Both the position numbers and the translations under genes were made by a program. Below, one piece after another: positions 56,592 through 64,000 of a stretch of 64,000 bases of DNA. The stretch comes from Aurantiochytrium sp. KH105 (taxonomy: Eukaryota; Sar; Bigyra; Thraustochytrida; Thraustochytriidae), in assembly GCA_003116975.1 (NCBI GenBank), contig BGKB01000100.1:166390-230389 (forward strand), written 5' to 3'. Positions within the stretch are counted from its first letter, which is position 1; each line of letters begins with the position of its first letter. Under the pieces are notes generated by a model that saw only the letters and a list, made by a program, of their open reading frames with translations, was not told the DNA's origin and did no database searches.

Positions 56592-57908
56592 ATGCCCAAG
56601 ACAAAGCGGGATCGCGCGCACGCGCAGCGGCACGCCCCGCTCGGCAACCAGATTGTCGCCGACGAGGCGAAAAAGCAGGTGGCCCCGGAGCGCAAGAACC
56701 GGCAGGGCAAACGGCGCGTACGCGAAAAGATGGAGGGCGAAGAGGCAGAGATTGAAGGCATGGTCTCGGCGGACCTGAGCCGTAAGATTCTCAGTGTCGC
56801 GCGCGAACAGCTCGAAGAGGAAAAGGAGGCCCGCGCCAAGAACCGCCAGGCCAGTGCTGCCAAGGGCCACGTCGACTCCGATGATGACCTTCCCTTTGGC
56901 GCCGGCGGCAGCGACGACGAAGACGAAGAGGATGAGGAGTACGAGGTTGAGTACCTGAACCAAGACGAATTTGCCAATCTCAAGGTCGACGCCGAAGACG
57001 AACGCGTCCTCGAGGCCTTCATGAACAAGGACAAACCCGCTCGACGCACACTCGCCGATATCATCATGGAGAAAATTAAGGAAAAGGAGGCAGCCGCCGA
57101 GGAGATGGCCCAGGCGAAGGAGGAACGCCGCGAGTCTGGTCTGAATCCGCGTCTGATCGAGGTGTACCAAAGCATTGGCAAGTTGCTTTCCCGCTATCGC
57201 GCGGGCAAGATTCCCAAGGCCTTCAAGATCGTTCCCGCGCTGCGCAACTGGGAAGAGGTCCTTTACCACACTGATCCGGATGAGTGGTCGCCGCAGGCCA
57301 TGCGCGCAGCAACGCGCCTTTTTGCCTCGAACCTCAACGACAAAATGGCGCAGCGCTTTTACGCGCTCGTGCTGCTGCCCGCCGTCCGCGACGACATCCA
57401 GAGCAACAAGAAACTTAACTATCACTTGTACATGGCCTTGAAAAAGAGTATGTACAGGTCCAAGGCGTTCTTCAAGGGTATCCTCCTCCCACTCTGCGAG
57501 GGTCAGGACTGCACGCTTCGTGAGGCCGCCATTATTGGCAGCGTCCTGTCGAAGGTGTCCATCCCCATGCTCGATTCAGCAGCCGCCATGCTTAAGATGG
57601 CCTCGATGCCTTATTCTGGCGCCACGTCTTTGTTTTTGCGCGTTCTTCTTGATAAAAAGTACTCGCTCCCGTACAAGGTCGTGGACCAGCTCGTCGTGCA
57701 CTTTGTCGCCTTCCGGGACGAGACGCGCCGTCTTCCCGTTCTCTGGCACCAGAGTCTTTTGGTCTTTGCTCAGCGCTACAAGACTGTCATGACTGACGAG
57801 CAAAAGGAGGCGCTCAAGCCGCTGCTCAAGCAGCACTTTCATCACATGATTACCCCCGAGATCCGTCGCGAGCTCTTTAACTCGACTTCTCGCCAGCGCA
57901 AACACTAA
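56592..57908 (+). CDS. BYSL: Bystin (BYSL/Enp1)
   Basis: A 438-residue protein from ATG 56592 (GCC-ATG-C). The N-terminal about 130 residues are basic then acidic (DDDLPF, DEDEEDEEYE), typical for this family. The bystin domain runs from about 170: LADIIMEKIKEKE, QSIGKLLSRYRAGKIPKAFKIVPALRNWEEVLYHTDPDEWSPQAM, then NLNDKMAQRFYALVLLPAVRDDI and a helical repeat to the C-terminus. Bystin/Enp1 is a nucleolar and cytoplasmic assembly factor of the 40S ribosomal subunit precursor. Length and motif order are normal. No intron. Confidence 0.94.
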   Translation: MPKTKRDRAHAQRHAPLGNQIVADEAKKQVAPERKNRQGKRRVREKMEGEEAEIEGMVSADLSRKILSVAREQLEEEKEARAKNRQASAAKGHVDSDDDLPFGAGGSDDEDEEDEEYEVEYLNQDEFANLKVDAEDERVLEAFMNKDKPARRTLADIIMEKIKEKEAAAEEMAQAKEERRESGLNPRLIEVYQSIGKLLSRYRAGKIPKAFKIVPALRNWEEVLYHTDPDEWSPQAMRAATRLFASNLNDKMAQRFYALVLLPAVRDDIQSNKKLNYHLYMALKKSMYRSKAFFKGILLPLCEGQDCTLREAAIIGSVLSKVSIPMLDSAAAMLKMASMPYSGATSLFLRVLLDKKYSLPYKVVDQLVVHFVAFRDETRRLPVLWHQSLLVFAQRYKTVMTDEQKEALKPLLKQHFHHMITPEIRRELFNSTSRQRKH

Positions 57909-58567
57909 TAATGGCAAGCGGGGCCCGAGGTGATGTCGTCGCTTTCTGTACGTAGATAAGTGTGTGCAAAGATGCTACAAAAAGATTGAACTCGTCTCTG
58001 CTGCTTGCTTGTGTTTCTTGAAAGAAAGAATAAATGAGTCTCGCGAAAACCTCTTGCTAAATTGGCTCTGCTCCAGCCGCGAGGTCAACTAGCCGAGACT
58101 CGTGGAGGTGTTTCTAACCGATCCCGAACCACCGGTGCCATTCTTCGCTCGCTCATAACTTTTGCTCTCTTCGTCAGAAAATGCAGAAAATCTGTCACTC
58201 ATTCATTCACGAACCATCGGATAAATCGGTGAAACTAGCTGCACCGATTCTCTGTTTCTCTACTAAGCCGGCAAAACTATCCACCTCGCTTCTGCCCGGG
58301 CCGCCGACAAGTCGTTTATGGCCGCGCGAACAAATGGGCGAAACACGTGTGGGCCACTTCGGCCGCCGCAGCCGCAAGTGGCTCGAGGGCGCGAGTTTCC
58401 ACTTGCGGGAAAGCAGCGGCCGGGAGCACCATCAGCGGCGGCGGCAGCGGCGGCGGCGGCGGCAGAGCAGCGAGCGCGGGGCGCGCGAGACCTCCTGCGC
58501 AGCGAGCAGCGGCCGAGCAGCGGCGCGGGCGGCGGCGGCAGCAGCAGCAGCAGCGGCGAGCGGCAAG
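57909..58567. other. Promoter and 5' leader of the S1-domain gene
   Basis: About 660 bp between two plus-strand genes, AT-richer near 57950-58070 and GC-rich near the next ATG, with GGCGGC runs (58435-58465) and GCA runs near 58538-58556. It contains the CGCAAGTGG inverted pair at 58371-58409. The S1 frame is open upstream from 58181 but reads repeat-like. Confidence 0.45.
58371..58409. promoter_or_regulatory. Inverted pair of CCGCAAGTGG motifs
   Basis: GCCGCAAGTGG at 58371-58381 and its inverse CCACTTGCGG at 58399-58408, separated by about 17 bp, roughly 160-200 bp before the ATG of the S1-domain gene. A palindromic arrangement like this is typical of a dimeric DNA-binding protein, but binding is not shown. 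Confidence 0.5.
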
Positions 58568-59689
58568 ATGCTGGGCCTGCAGATGCATCGGGCCGAGGCC
58601 CGTCTGCGCAGCGGCCTCTGGCTGGCGCGGCGCGCGCTGGCGGCGTCCGCGGAGAGCCAAGCCGCCGCGACGCAGCAGCGAGCGGCGCGCAAGGACAAGC
58701 CCCGCGGGCTGAAATGGAGCACGGAGAAGCGCAAGGACGGGACCTTTTTCACCGCCGGAGACATGGACGACGACGATTACGTCGGCATCAAGACCTTTGA
58801 GGCAGAAGGCCTTCTCGGCGTCGCTGGCCTCACGGAGCAGGAGGTGGCAAACGAACGCAAGTACAAGCTCGACGACGTCGTGGATATCACCGACAAGAAA
58901 GTCTTGGAGTCGTGCTTTGAAGAGACCCAGCGAGAGGACCCGCTCACCTTTGTGCGCCCTGGCATGCGCATCAAGACGCGCTATGTCTCCACCCCGAACG
59001 GCGGCGCTTTCTACGACTTTGGTTGCGGTGACCTCACTACGCCCAGGCCGCTGCACACTGGCATGATGGGTTCGTCAAAGGCCCCGAACGCTTCGGCGCT
59101 TCGCTCTGCAGCTCAGGCGGGCAATGCTGCGGAAGAGAGCGACCAGAACAGCTTTATGGGCTCCATCGATGTGCCCATGGAGCGCTCAGACCTCATGTTG
59201 TACGAGGGCCAGTTTCTGCCTTCCTTCACCGAGAGCAACGTCAAGAGCTCAGCTGGCGCCGACGCCGTTGCTCTTACGTGGGACACCCTTGAGGACGCTT
59301 TTCGCCAGAAGCGCCCTGTGCAGGGCCGTATTCTCAACCCCATGAATGGAGGTTTTGCGGTGGCCGTGGGCTCCGTCGTCGGCTTCTTGCCCAACAGCCA
59401 CATTTCGCCCTTTTTGCGCGGCCCGACCTCGAAGCATTGGGAGGCGCGTACGAAGGGAATTGTTGGTGAGGCCATCTGGGTTCAGGTTCTCAATGTGCAG
59501 CGCGAGGAAAGCAATCTTGTCGTCTCGCACCGCACGCTGCCCCGCCACCTCTTGCTACCGAGTCTTTCCGAGTCCCGTTCTTCTCCTCGCCGAAGATCTG
59601 GACCAGTCCCAGCTCCTAGCGTTCCTGCTGTGGAGGAGAAGCTTGCACAAATGGAGTTGCGCGCCACAAACAAACCGGACAGATCGTAG
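58568..59689 (+). CDS. Mitochondrial S1 RNA-binding-domain protein
   Basis: The ATG at 58568 gives 373 residues (MLGLQMHRAEARLRSGLWLARRALAASAESQ), with an Arg/Ala/Leu-rich acid-free N-terminus that reads as a mitochondrial presequence. The middle is charged. A single S1-type OB domain spans about 247-322 (PVQGRILNPMNGGFAVAVGSVVGFLPNSHISPF ... VGEAIWVQVLNVQREESNLVVSHR), containing the G-G-x-x-V-x-x-x-x-x-x-G-F-x-P pattern of bacterial ribosomal protein S1. Mitochondrial S1-like proteins bind the small mitoribosomal subunit, which is the likely role. The frame is open upstream to 58181 without a good ATG. Confidence 0.8.
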   Translation: MLGLQMHRAEARLRSGLWLARRALAASAESQAAATQQRAARKDKPRGLKWSTEKRKDGTFFTAGDMDDDDYVGIKTFEAEGLLGVAGLTEQEVANERKYKLDDVVDITDKKVLESCFEETQREDPLTFVRPGMRIKTRYVSTPNGGAFYDFGCGDLTTPRPLHTGMMGSSKAPNASALRSAAQAGNAAEESDQNSFMGSIDVPMERSDLMLYEGQFLPSFTESNVKSSAGADAVALTWDTLEDAFRQKRPVQGRILNPMNGGFAVAVGSVVGFLPNSHISPFLRGPTSKHWEARTKGIVGEAIWVQVLNVQREESNLVVSHRTLPRHLLLPSLSESRSSPRRRSGPVPAPSVPAVEEKLAQMELRATNKPDRS

Positions 59690-60260
59690 GCTTTTTAGTG
59701 AGGACAAGGTTGTGGAGCTCTGCACAAGAACGACAACAATAACAACAACATCATCAACATCATCAATTACTCTTACCAATTCCTATTTTAGCTGTCGGTC
59801 ACTAACTCAGTTTACAACCTTTTCCCCCACTCCAAAAATGCAACCATGGTCATTTTGTTTTGTTTTATTTGATTTTATTTTTTGCGAATATTTTTGCAAA
59901 AGTAGCAGAGGTGCGTTGTGCAGCAGAAGATGACAAAAAAGCACGACCGTTTGTTCATGCCATGCCATCAAAGCCAAGATTTGTCAAAGCGTCTTTGGCC
60001 CTTTCAGCCGGCAGCAGATAATATTCTTTCCTTCTTTCTTTCTTTCTGTTACACAAGTAAAGTTAAAGATCTGCGTCGGGGCGAGGCACCCGGCAAACCT
60101 GGGAAAAGTAAGATCACGCTTGATTTGGGATCTTCGATACTCATCGATGCGCATCGATCGGGCTCCATTCATCGATCGATCGATCATTGCTCTTCGATTG
60201 GACTTCGTTCATTGATCGATGCTCATCGATTGGACTTCATCAATCGGTGCTCAACGATGC
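59690..60260. other. Convergent 3' region
   Basis: About 570 bp between stops on opposite strands. It begins with AACAACAAC-type repeats (about 59730-59760) and T-rich tracts (about 59850-59895) and ends with a degenerate ATCGAT-rich tandem repeat (60130-60260). No gene is supported. Confidence 0.5.
60130..60260. repeat. Degenerate tandem repeat rich in ATCGAT / TCGATTGGACTTC
   Basis: TTCGATTGGACTTC at 60193-60206 recurs as ATCGATTGGACTTC at 60225-60238 (32-bp period), with related GCTCATCGAT and GATCGATCGATC units before and after. It lies immediately downstream of the mutarotase stop. Confidence 0.7.
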
Positions 60261-60935
60261 TCATTCGCTCTTTCGACCCGTCTCAGAATGCCCCGCCCTC
60301 GGAGTCTTCAAGTCGTGCACCTTGGGTGGCTGAAAGTCTGGGTCTGGCATGCGGTCACTAAAGTAAACGGGCCAGGCGCCGCAATGGTTAATGTTGGTCA
60401 GTGTGGCCCACCATTCGTTGTCTCCACCGCCGCCCGAGCCGCCCTGGCTAGGAGGCGAGCCATGCCAGTTGAGAGGCTCCTGACATGGCTCGCAGAACGA
60501 CCACCACGATTTGACCACGGGATCGCGCGCGATCCGTGCCATGTCGCCCTCGTAGTCAGACCCGATGTACTCATAATACGAGAACAGCTGGTAAGAGGGC
60601 TTGTGCAAGAAGACGGAAAAGTTGCGCATGTTGTTTTCGTACATGGTCTGCATCACCTCTTGCCACGTGTGCTCGTGCAGCTGCCGATACTCGATCTCCT
60701 TTTCGGGACGCAACTTGAGCAGGCCTGCGACCCGCTTTGGCGCCCGCTTCTTTTTGAGGTTCCTGCGCATCCACCAAGCAGCAGTGTACCCGCCTAGCAT
60801 TGCCCCTGCAGCCACCGCGACGGCCACCGCCGTCGCGGCCGTCGGGAGCGTCACTGTCTCCACGCGAGGCTCTGCTGGGGCCTCGAGGCCCGGCGCCCTC
60901 GGCTGGAACATGAACTCGCGGCCTGACGGCACCAT
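60261..60935 (-). CDS. L-rhamnose mutarotase-like (RhaM/DUF718) protein with N-terminal membrane segment
   Basis: A 224-residue protein from ATG 60935. Residues about 30-55 form a hydrophobic segment (TAATAVAVAVAAGAMLGGYTAAWW), then a basic stop (MRRNLKKKRAPKR), predicting a type II anchor or an organelle signal. The catalytic part follows: VAGLLKLRPEKEIEYRQLHEHTWQEVMQTMYENNMRNFSVFLHKPSYQLFSYYEYIG, the RhaM/dimeric alpha-beta-barrel pattern with the active-site His in EYRQLHEHTW, then DPVVKSWWSFCEP with the Trp pair. A C-terminal extension (about 155-224) is Gly/Trp/Pro-rich. RhaM interconverts anomers of rhamnose and related sugars. Anchoring of such an enzyme is unusual. Confidence 0.82.
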   Translation of the reverse strand: MVPSGREFMFQPRAPGLEAPAEPRVETVTLPTAATAVAVAVAAGAMLGGYTAAWWMRRNLKKKRAPKRVAGLLKLRPEKEIEYRQLHEHTWQEVMQTMYENNMRNFSVFLHKPSYQLFSYYEYIGSDYEGDMARIARDPVVKSWWSFCEPCQEPLNWHGSPPSQGGSGGGGDNEWWATLTNINHCGAWPVYFSDRMPDPDFQPPKVHDLKTPRAGHSETGRKSE

Positions 60936-61723
60936 CTTTGGACTAGCGAGCGCGCACAGGCCTCGGCTCGCGCCAGACCCTTGCGCTCGCGCTACCGTCT
61001 AGCTCTCCGCGACCGAAGACGCGCTCGCTGCTCCGCCGCTCGGAATCTTTCAGAAAGCGGGTATGCCCGAGATTTTGCACCCTTGTGCATGCATTCATCG
61101 TGTGAAGCCAGCAGAGGCAGCTCACAGGAAAAGCTGCAGTATGAAGCAGAGCAAAAAGCAGCATTCTGGAAAGCTCTTGAGGCGCGCAAGCTCAAAGTAT
61201 GCAAACCCTCATTCGAGGTTTACGAGCTTGAGCTTTTCTGTAAAGAGATGAATTTGCTATTTTAGATAACTCGTCAAATCCAACAACAAGGATGAACCTT
61301 CGATCAAGAGAAATAAATAAGTTGGTCGTAGAATGAAAAACAGAAGCAATGTTGAACCTGCAAGACAAACGAATCAGACTACGCAAACATGGCATGGCAT
61401 CGCATGGCATCGTATGGCATAGCTTGAAGGGTACATCGAGCAAGGCGCCTTTTGCAAGAGAATTACAGCAAGGCATGATGTTTTTTACGAAAGGCCCTAT
61501 CACTCTAAGCCTCTTTTTTCTTTCGTCACATCGTTGCGTGACTTTCACGATAACCAATGCCCGCACAGAAGAAACAAGTCGATTCCTAGTTGAAAGAACA
61601 AAAAAAGAGTTGAGGAGCCACAGAAATTTATAGATTGCTTGCCCGCTTGCATGCGTGCATGCACGCTTGGGTTGGTTGATTGACTGTTGATGTGGGGGAA
61701 GAGGATTGCGGTCAAGCAAAAGT
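60936..61723. other. Intergenic region
   Basis: About 790 bp between two minus-strand genes. It should hold the mutarotase promoter and the asparagine synthetase 3' UTR. ATGGCATCGC-type repeats occur at about 61389-61420. No gene is supported. Confidence 0.45.
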
Positions 61724-63517
61724 CTACTGCTTTTGCTTCTTCGCGGCAGGCTCCTCCGGGTGGGCCTTCTTGGAAGAGGCGCCGGAAACGACTGCCTCGA
61801 CATCGTCGTAAGCACTGTTGTGAATGCCAGCGACGGCACGGCCAGAGTTGTCGCCGCCAACCTGGGTGGCAAGACGCTTGAACTCGGCGTCCCACTCGAT
61901 TGCCGCGGCGGTAGAGCAAGCGATTGAGGGACCGCCCGGGACGGTATCGCGAGCAGACTCGCCAGGGAAGTGGCGCTCGAAGAGAACGCGGTAGCGGTAG
62001 CCCTCCTTGGTGGGCGGGGTGTTAACGGGGAAGCGGTTCTTGCGGTTCTTGAACTGGACATCAGTGACCTCCTCCTCGGCCTTGGCGCGGAGCATGTCGA
62101 TCCAGGAGTAGCCCACACCGTCGGAGAACTGCTCCTTTTGGCGCCAGAGGACCTCCTCGGGCAGGTACGGGTTCTCCGGGGTATCAAAAGCCTTGCGCAT
62201 GATGTACTTCTCGATGGAGCCGCGCTTCTCATCGCCGGCGCGGACCTTGCACATCTTCCACTCCGGGTCGAGGTTCATGACGTAGTCGAGGAAGTCGCGG
62301 TCGAGAAAGGGGACACGCGGCTCGACACCATAGGCGCTCATGGCCTTGTTGGCGCGAAGGCAATCGAAATAGTGGAGGTTCTTGAGCTTGTTGACAGTCT
62401 CCTTGTGGAACTCCTCCTTGTTGGGAGCCTTGTGGAAGTAAAGGTAGCCACCGAGGGCCTCATCGGCGCCCTCGCCCGAGAGGACCATCTTGACGCCCAT
62501 GGCCTTGATCTTGCGCGACATGAGCACCATCGGGGTGGCAGCGCGAATGGTGGTGATGTCGTAGGTCTCGAGGTGGTAGATGACATCGTTGACAGCGTCG
62601 AGGCCCTCCTGGACGGTAAAGGTGAAGCCATGGTGCTTGGTGCCGAGGAAGTCGGCCACCTTTTTGGCGGCGGCAAGATCGGGGGATCCCTCAAGGCCGA
62701 TGCTAAAGGAGTGGAGACGGGGCCATCCGCTGGCCTCCTGTTCCTTGGCATGGCGTGCTGCGACACTGCTGACGAGCGAGGAGTCAAGACCGCCACTGAG
62801 AAGCACACCCCAAGGGGTGTCAGACATGAGACGCTTGACGACGGCCTTCTCGAAGCGCGCGCGAAGCTCGGTGAGCACGAGCTCCTCCGTGGGCTTGTAC
62901 TCGAGGTTGTACCACTTGGGCTGGTACCAGGGGCGCATCTCGCAGGTCTCGGAGCTGTAGTAGTGGCCGGGCTTGAAGAGCTCGAAGCGCTCGCAGAGGC
63001 CGATGAGGCCCTTGAGCTCACTGCAGAAGACGACGCCGCCGTCGGCGCGGTAGCCAATGTAGAGGGGCACGATGCCCATGTGGTCGCGGGCGGCAAAGTA
63101 GGACTTCTTCTTGGTGTCGAAGATGACAAAGGCGAACATGCCATCGATGTGGGAGACCATGTCGGTGCCGTACTTTTCGTAGAGGGGGATGATGATTTCG
63201 CAGTCGGAGTGCGTTGCGAACTTGTAGTCCGGGAACTCCTCGCGCACCTTGAGGTGGTTGTACAGCTCGCCGTTGACGGCGCAGACCACCGACTTGTCCT
63301 CGTTGAAGAGGGGCTGGGCGCCGCTCTCCGGGTCGACGATGGCGAGGCGCTCGTGTGCGATCATGGCCATGATGCCGCTCTCAGTGTCCTCATAGTCGTA
63401 CACGCCCGACCAGTCCGGGCCGCGGTGCCTGATCAGCTTCGAGTGCTCGAGCACGAGCTTGCGCGCCGCCGCCGGGGTCAGCTCCCCGGCGTCGAAGAGG
63501 GCCGTGATGCCGCACAT
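61724..63517 (-). CDS. ASNS: Asparagine synthetase (glutamine-hydrolysing)
   Basis: A 597-residue class II glutamine amidotransferase. The ATG at 63517 is immediately followed by Cys 2 (MCGITALFD), the catalytic nucleophile exposed after Met removal, so the start is certain; the frame upstream is repeat-rich and has no role. N-terminal glutaminase domain: RHRGPDWSG, AHERLAIVDP, NGELYNH. C-terminal synthetase domain: GVLLSGGLDSSLVS, the PP-loop, then LHSFSIGLEGSPDLAAAKKVADFLGT, GEGADEALGGYLY, and RVPFLDRDFLDYVM. It makes asparagine from aspartate, ATP and glutamine in the cytosol. The C-terminal tail is Lys/Gln-rich. The coding sequence is long in antisense frames too, a compositional effect. 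Confidence 0.97.
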   Translation of the reverse strand: MCGITALFDAGELTPAAARKLVLEHSKLIRHRGPDWSGVYDYEDTESGIMAMIAHERLAIVDPESGAQPLFNEDKSVVCAVNGELYNHLKVREEFPDYKFATHSDCEIIIPLYEKYGTDMVSHIDGMFAFVIFDTKKKSYFAARDHMGIVPLYIGYRADGGVVFCSELKGLIGLCERFELFKPGHYYSSETCEMRPWYQPKWYNLEYKPTEELVLTELRARFEKAVVKRLMSDTPWGVLLSGGLDSSLVSSVAARHAKEQEASGWPRLHSFSIGLEGSPDLAAAKKVADFLGTKHHGFTFTVQEGLDAVNDVIYHLETYDITTIRAATPMVLMSRKIKAMGVKMVLSGEGADEALGGYLYFHKAPNKEEFHKETVNKLKNLHYFDCLRANKAMSAYGVEPRVPFLDRDFLDYVMNLDPEWKMCKVRAGDEKRGSIEKYIMRKAFDTPENPYLPEEVLWRQKEQFSDGVGYSWIDMLRAKAEEEVTDVQFKNRKNRFPVNTPPTKEGYRYRVLFERHFPGESARDTVPGGPSIACSTAAAIEWDAEFKRLATQVGGDNSGRAVAGIHNSAYDDVEAVVSGASSKKAHPEEPAAKKQKQ

Positions 63518-64000
63518 CTTCTCGCTGCCAGCTGCTCCTCGCCTATTCGCTTCTGCTTTGGCTCTCTGCCACGCACTGCAAGCACTTCGCTCGCTAGCAG
63601 CGCTCGCTAGCAGAGCAAGTGGTGGCTGGCGCTCGCGCGCTCGCTCGCTCGCTCCCGCTCCCGCCGCCGCCGCCGACGCTGCGCTCGCTCGCTCGCTGCC
63701 TGCCCGCCTGCCTCCGCCGCGCTCTCCGCTCCCTCCGCGCTCGATCCCGGACTGCGCCGCGGCCTCGCCTCCCGCCGCCTGCCTCGCGCCGTCGGCCGCC
63801 GCGCCTCCCTCGCCGCCGCACAGCCAGCTCGCTCTCTCTCTCTCTCTCTCGCTTGCTTGCTTGTAGCAGCAGGCAGCGGGCTCGGCGCGGTAAGAAGCAG
63901 GGAGGGCGAGTCTGCGGCTGCGACGCGCCAAGGGCTAGCTTGCTTGCGTGCTTGTTTGCTTGGTCGTTTGTTAGGTTGTTTGTTGGTTTGTTTGTGGGTG
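63518..64000. other. Promoter region of asparagine synthetase and window end
   Basis: About 480 bp of very GC-rich and repetitive sequence: GCTC runs (about 63645-63690), a CT run (63829-63850), CTTG runs (63851-63863) and, at the very end, a TTTG-rich stretch (about 63950-63996). No further gene is seen. Confidence 0.5.
63829..63850. repeat. (CT)n dinucleotide run
   Basis: CT run read directly, upstream of asparagine synthetase. Confidence 0.85.

Noticed and set aside
61970-63610. Long plus-strand open frame (546 codons) over asparagine synthetase
   Set aside because: It is exactly antisense to a highly conserved gene, its translation is a Val/Leu/Ala/Glu/Gly/His low-variety mirror and it begins with a non-functional context. 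A product of GC-biased third codon positions.

Overview
This is a window of GC-rich nuclear DNA from a unicellular eukaryote. The evidence is eukaryote-only genes (ARP6, bystin, POP1, RPA3, a PRELI protein, a PARP-type zinc-finger protein, a bromodomain chromatin protein), short GT-AG introns in a few genes, mitochondrial presequences, and IQ/EF-hand proteins of cytoskeletal or flagellar type. Long intron-free genes, short 3' gaps and very microsatellite-rich promoters fit a stramenopile protist. My best guess is a labyrinthulomycete/thraustochytrid, but this is inference because no species marker such as rRNA is present.

Layout. 1-1715 is low-complexity. 1.7-13 kb holds ARP6, a tRNA nucleotidyltransferase-type enzyme, a cluster of probable cytoskeletal genes (WxxY-repeat-like protein, PG-rich protein, spliced EF-hand protein), an FHA-RING-PDZ protein, a tentative two-exon mini-gene and a disrupted coiled-coil gene. 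13.7-26 kb holds a 4xCBS-PB1 tail-anchored protein, a large IQ/EF-hand protein, an SLC26/SulP transporter and a TMEM144-like transporter with two introns. 27-38 kb holds a PARP-like zinc-finger/SAP protein without a catalytic domain, a four-TM protein, a PRELI protein, POP1, a spliced histidine phosphatase, an HD-domain phosphohydrolase and RPA3. 38-44.6 kb is one 2204-codon chromatin regulator (FYR, two TFIIS-N-like domains, bromodomain, WHIM-like, WW). 45-64 kb holds a DUF6940-like protein, an unknown Cys-rich protein, a mitochondrial haem peroxidase, a multi-pass membrane protein, a secreted CULT-MRH protein, bystin, a mitochondrial S1-domain protein, a membrane-anchored rhamnose-mutarotase-like protein and asparagine synthetase.

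The genes are not an operon. Neighbours tend to alternate in strand: 3' ends meet within about 65-600 bp, while divergent 5' ends are separated by about 0.4-1.8 kb of GC-rich, repeat-laden DNA. Themes that recur are chromatin and RNA biogenesis (ARP6, the bromodomain protein, PARP-like protein, POP1, bystin, CCA enzyme, RPA3) and cytoskeleton/flagellum. Introns are few and short. All seven confident donors have G at position 5 (GTAAG, GTACG, GTGCG, GTGAG), and two genes have first coding exons of only 7 and 9 bases.

The items most worth a second look are the CULT-MRH secreted protein, the FYR/TFIIS-N/bromodomain/WW protein, the catalytic-domain-less PARP-like protein, a recurring CGCAAGTGG promoter motif, the micro-exons and the broken coiled-coil locus. 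I see no mobile element, CRISPR array, virus or convincing tRNA/rRNA gene.
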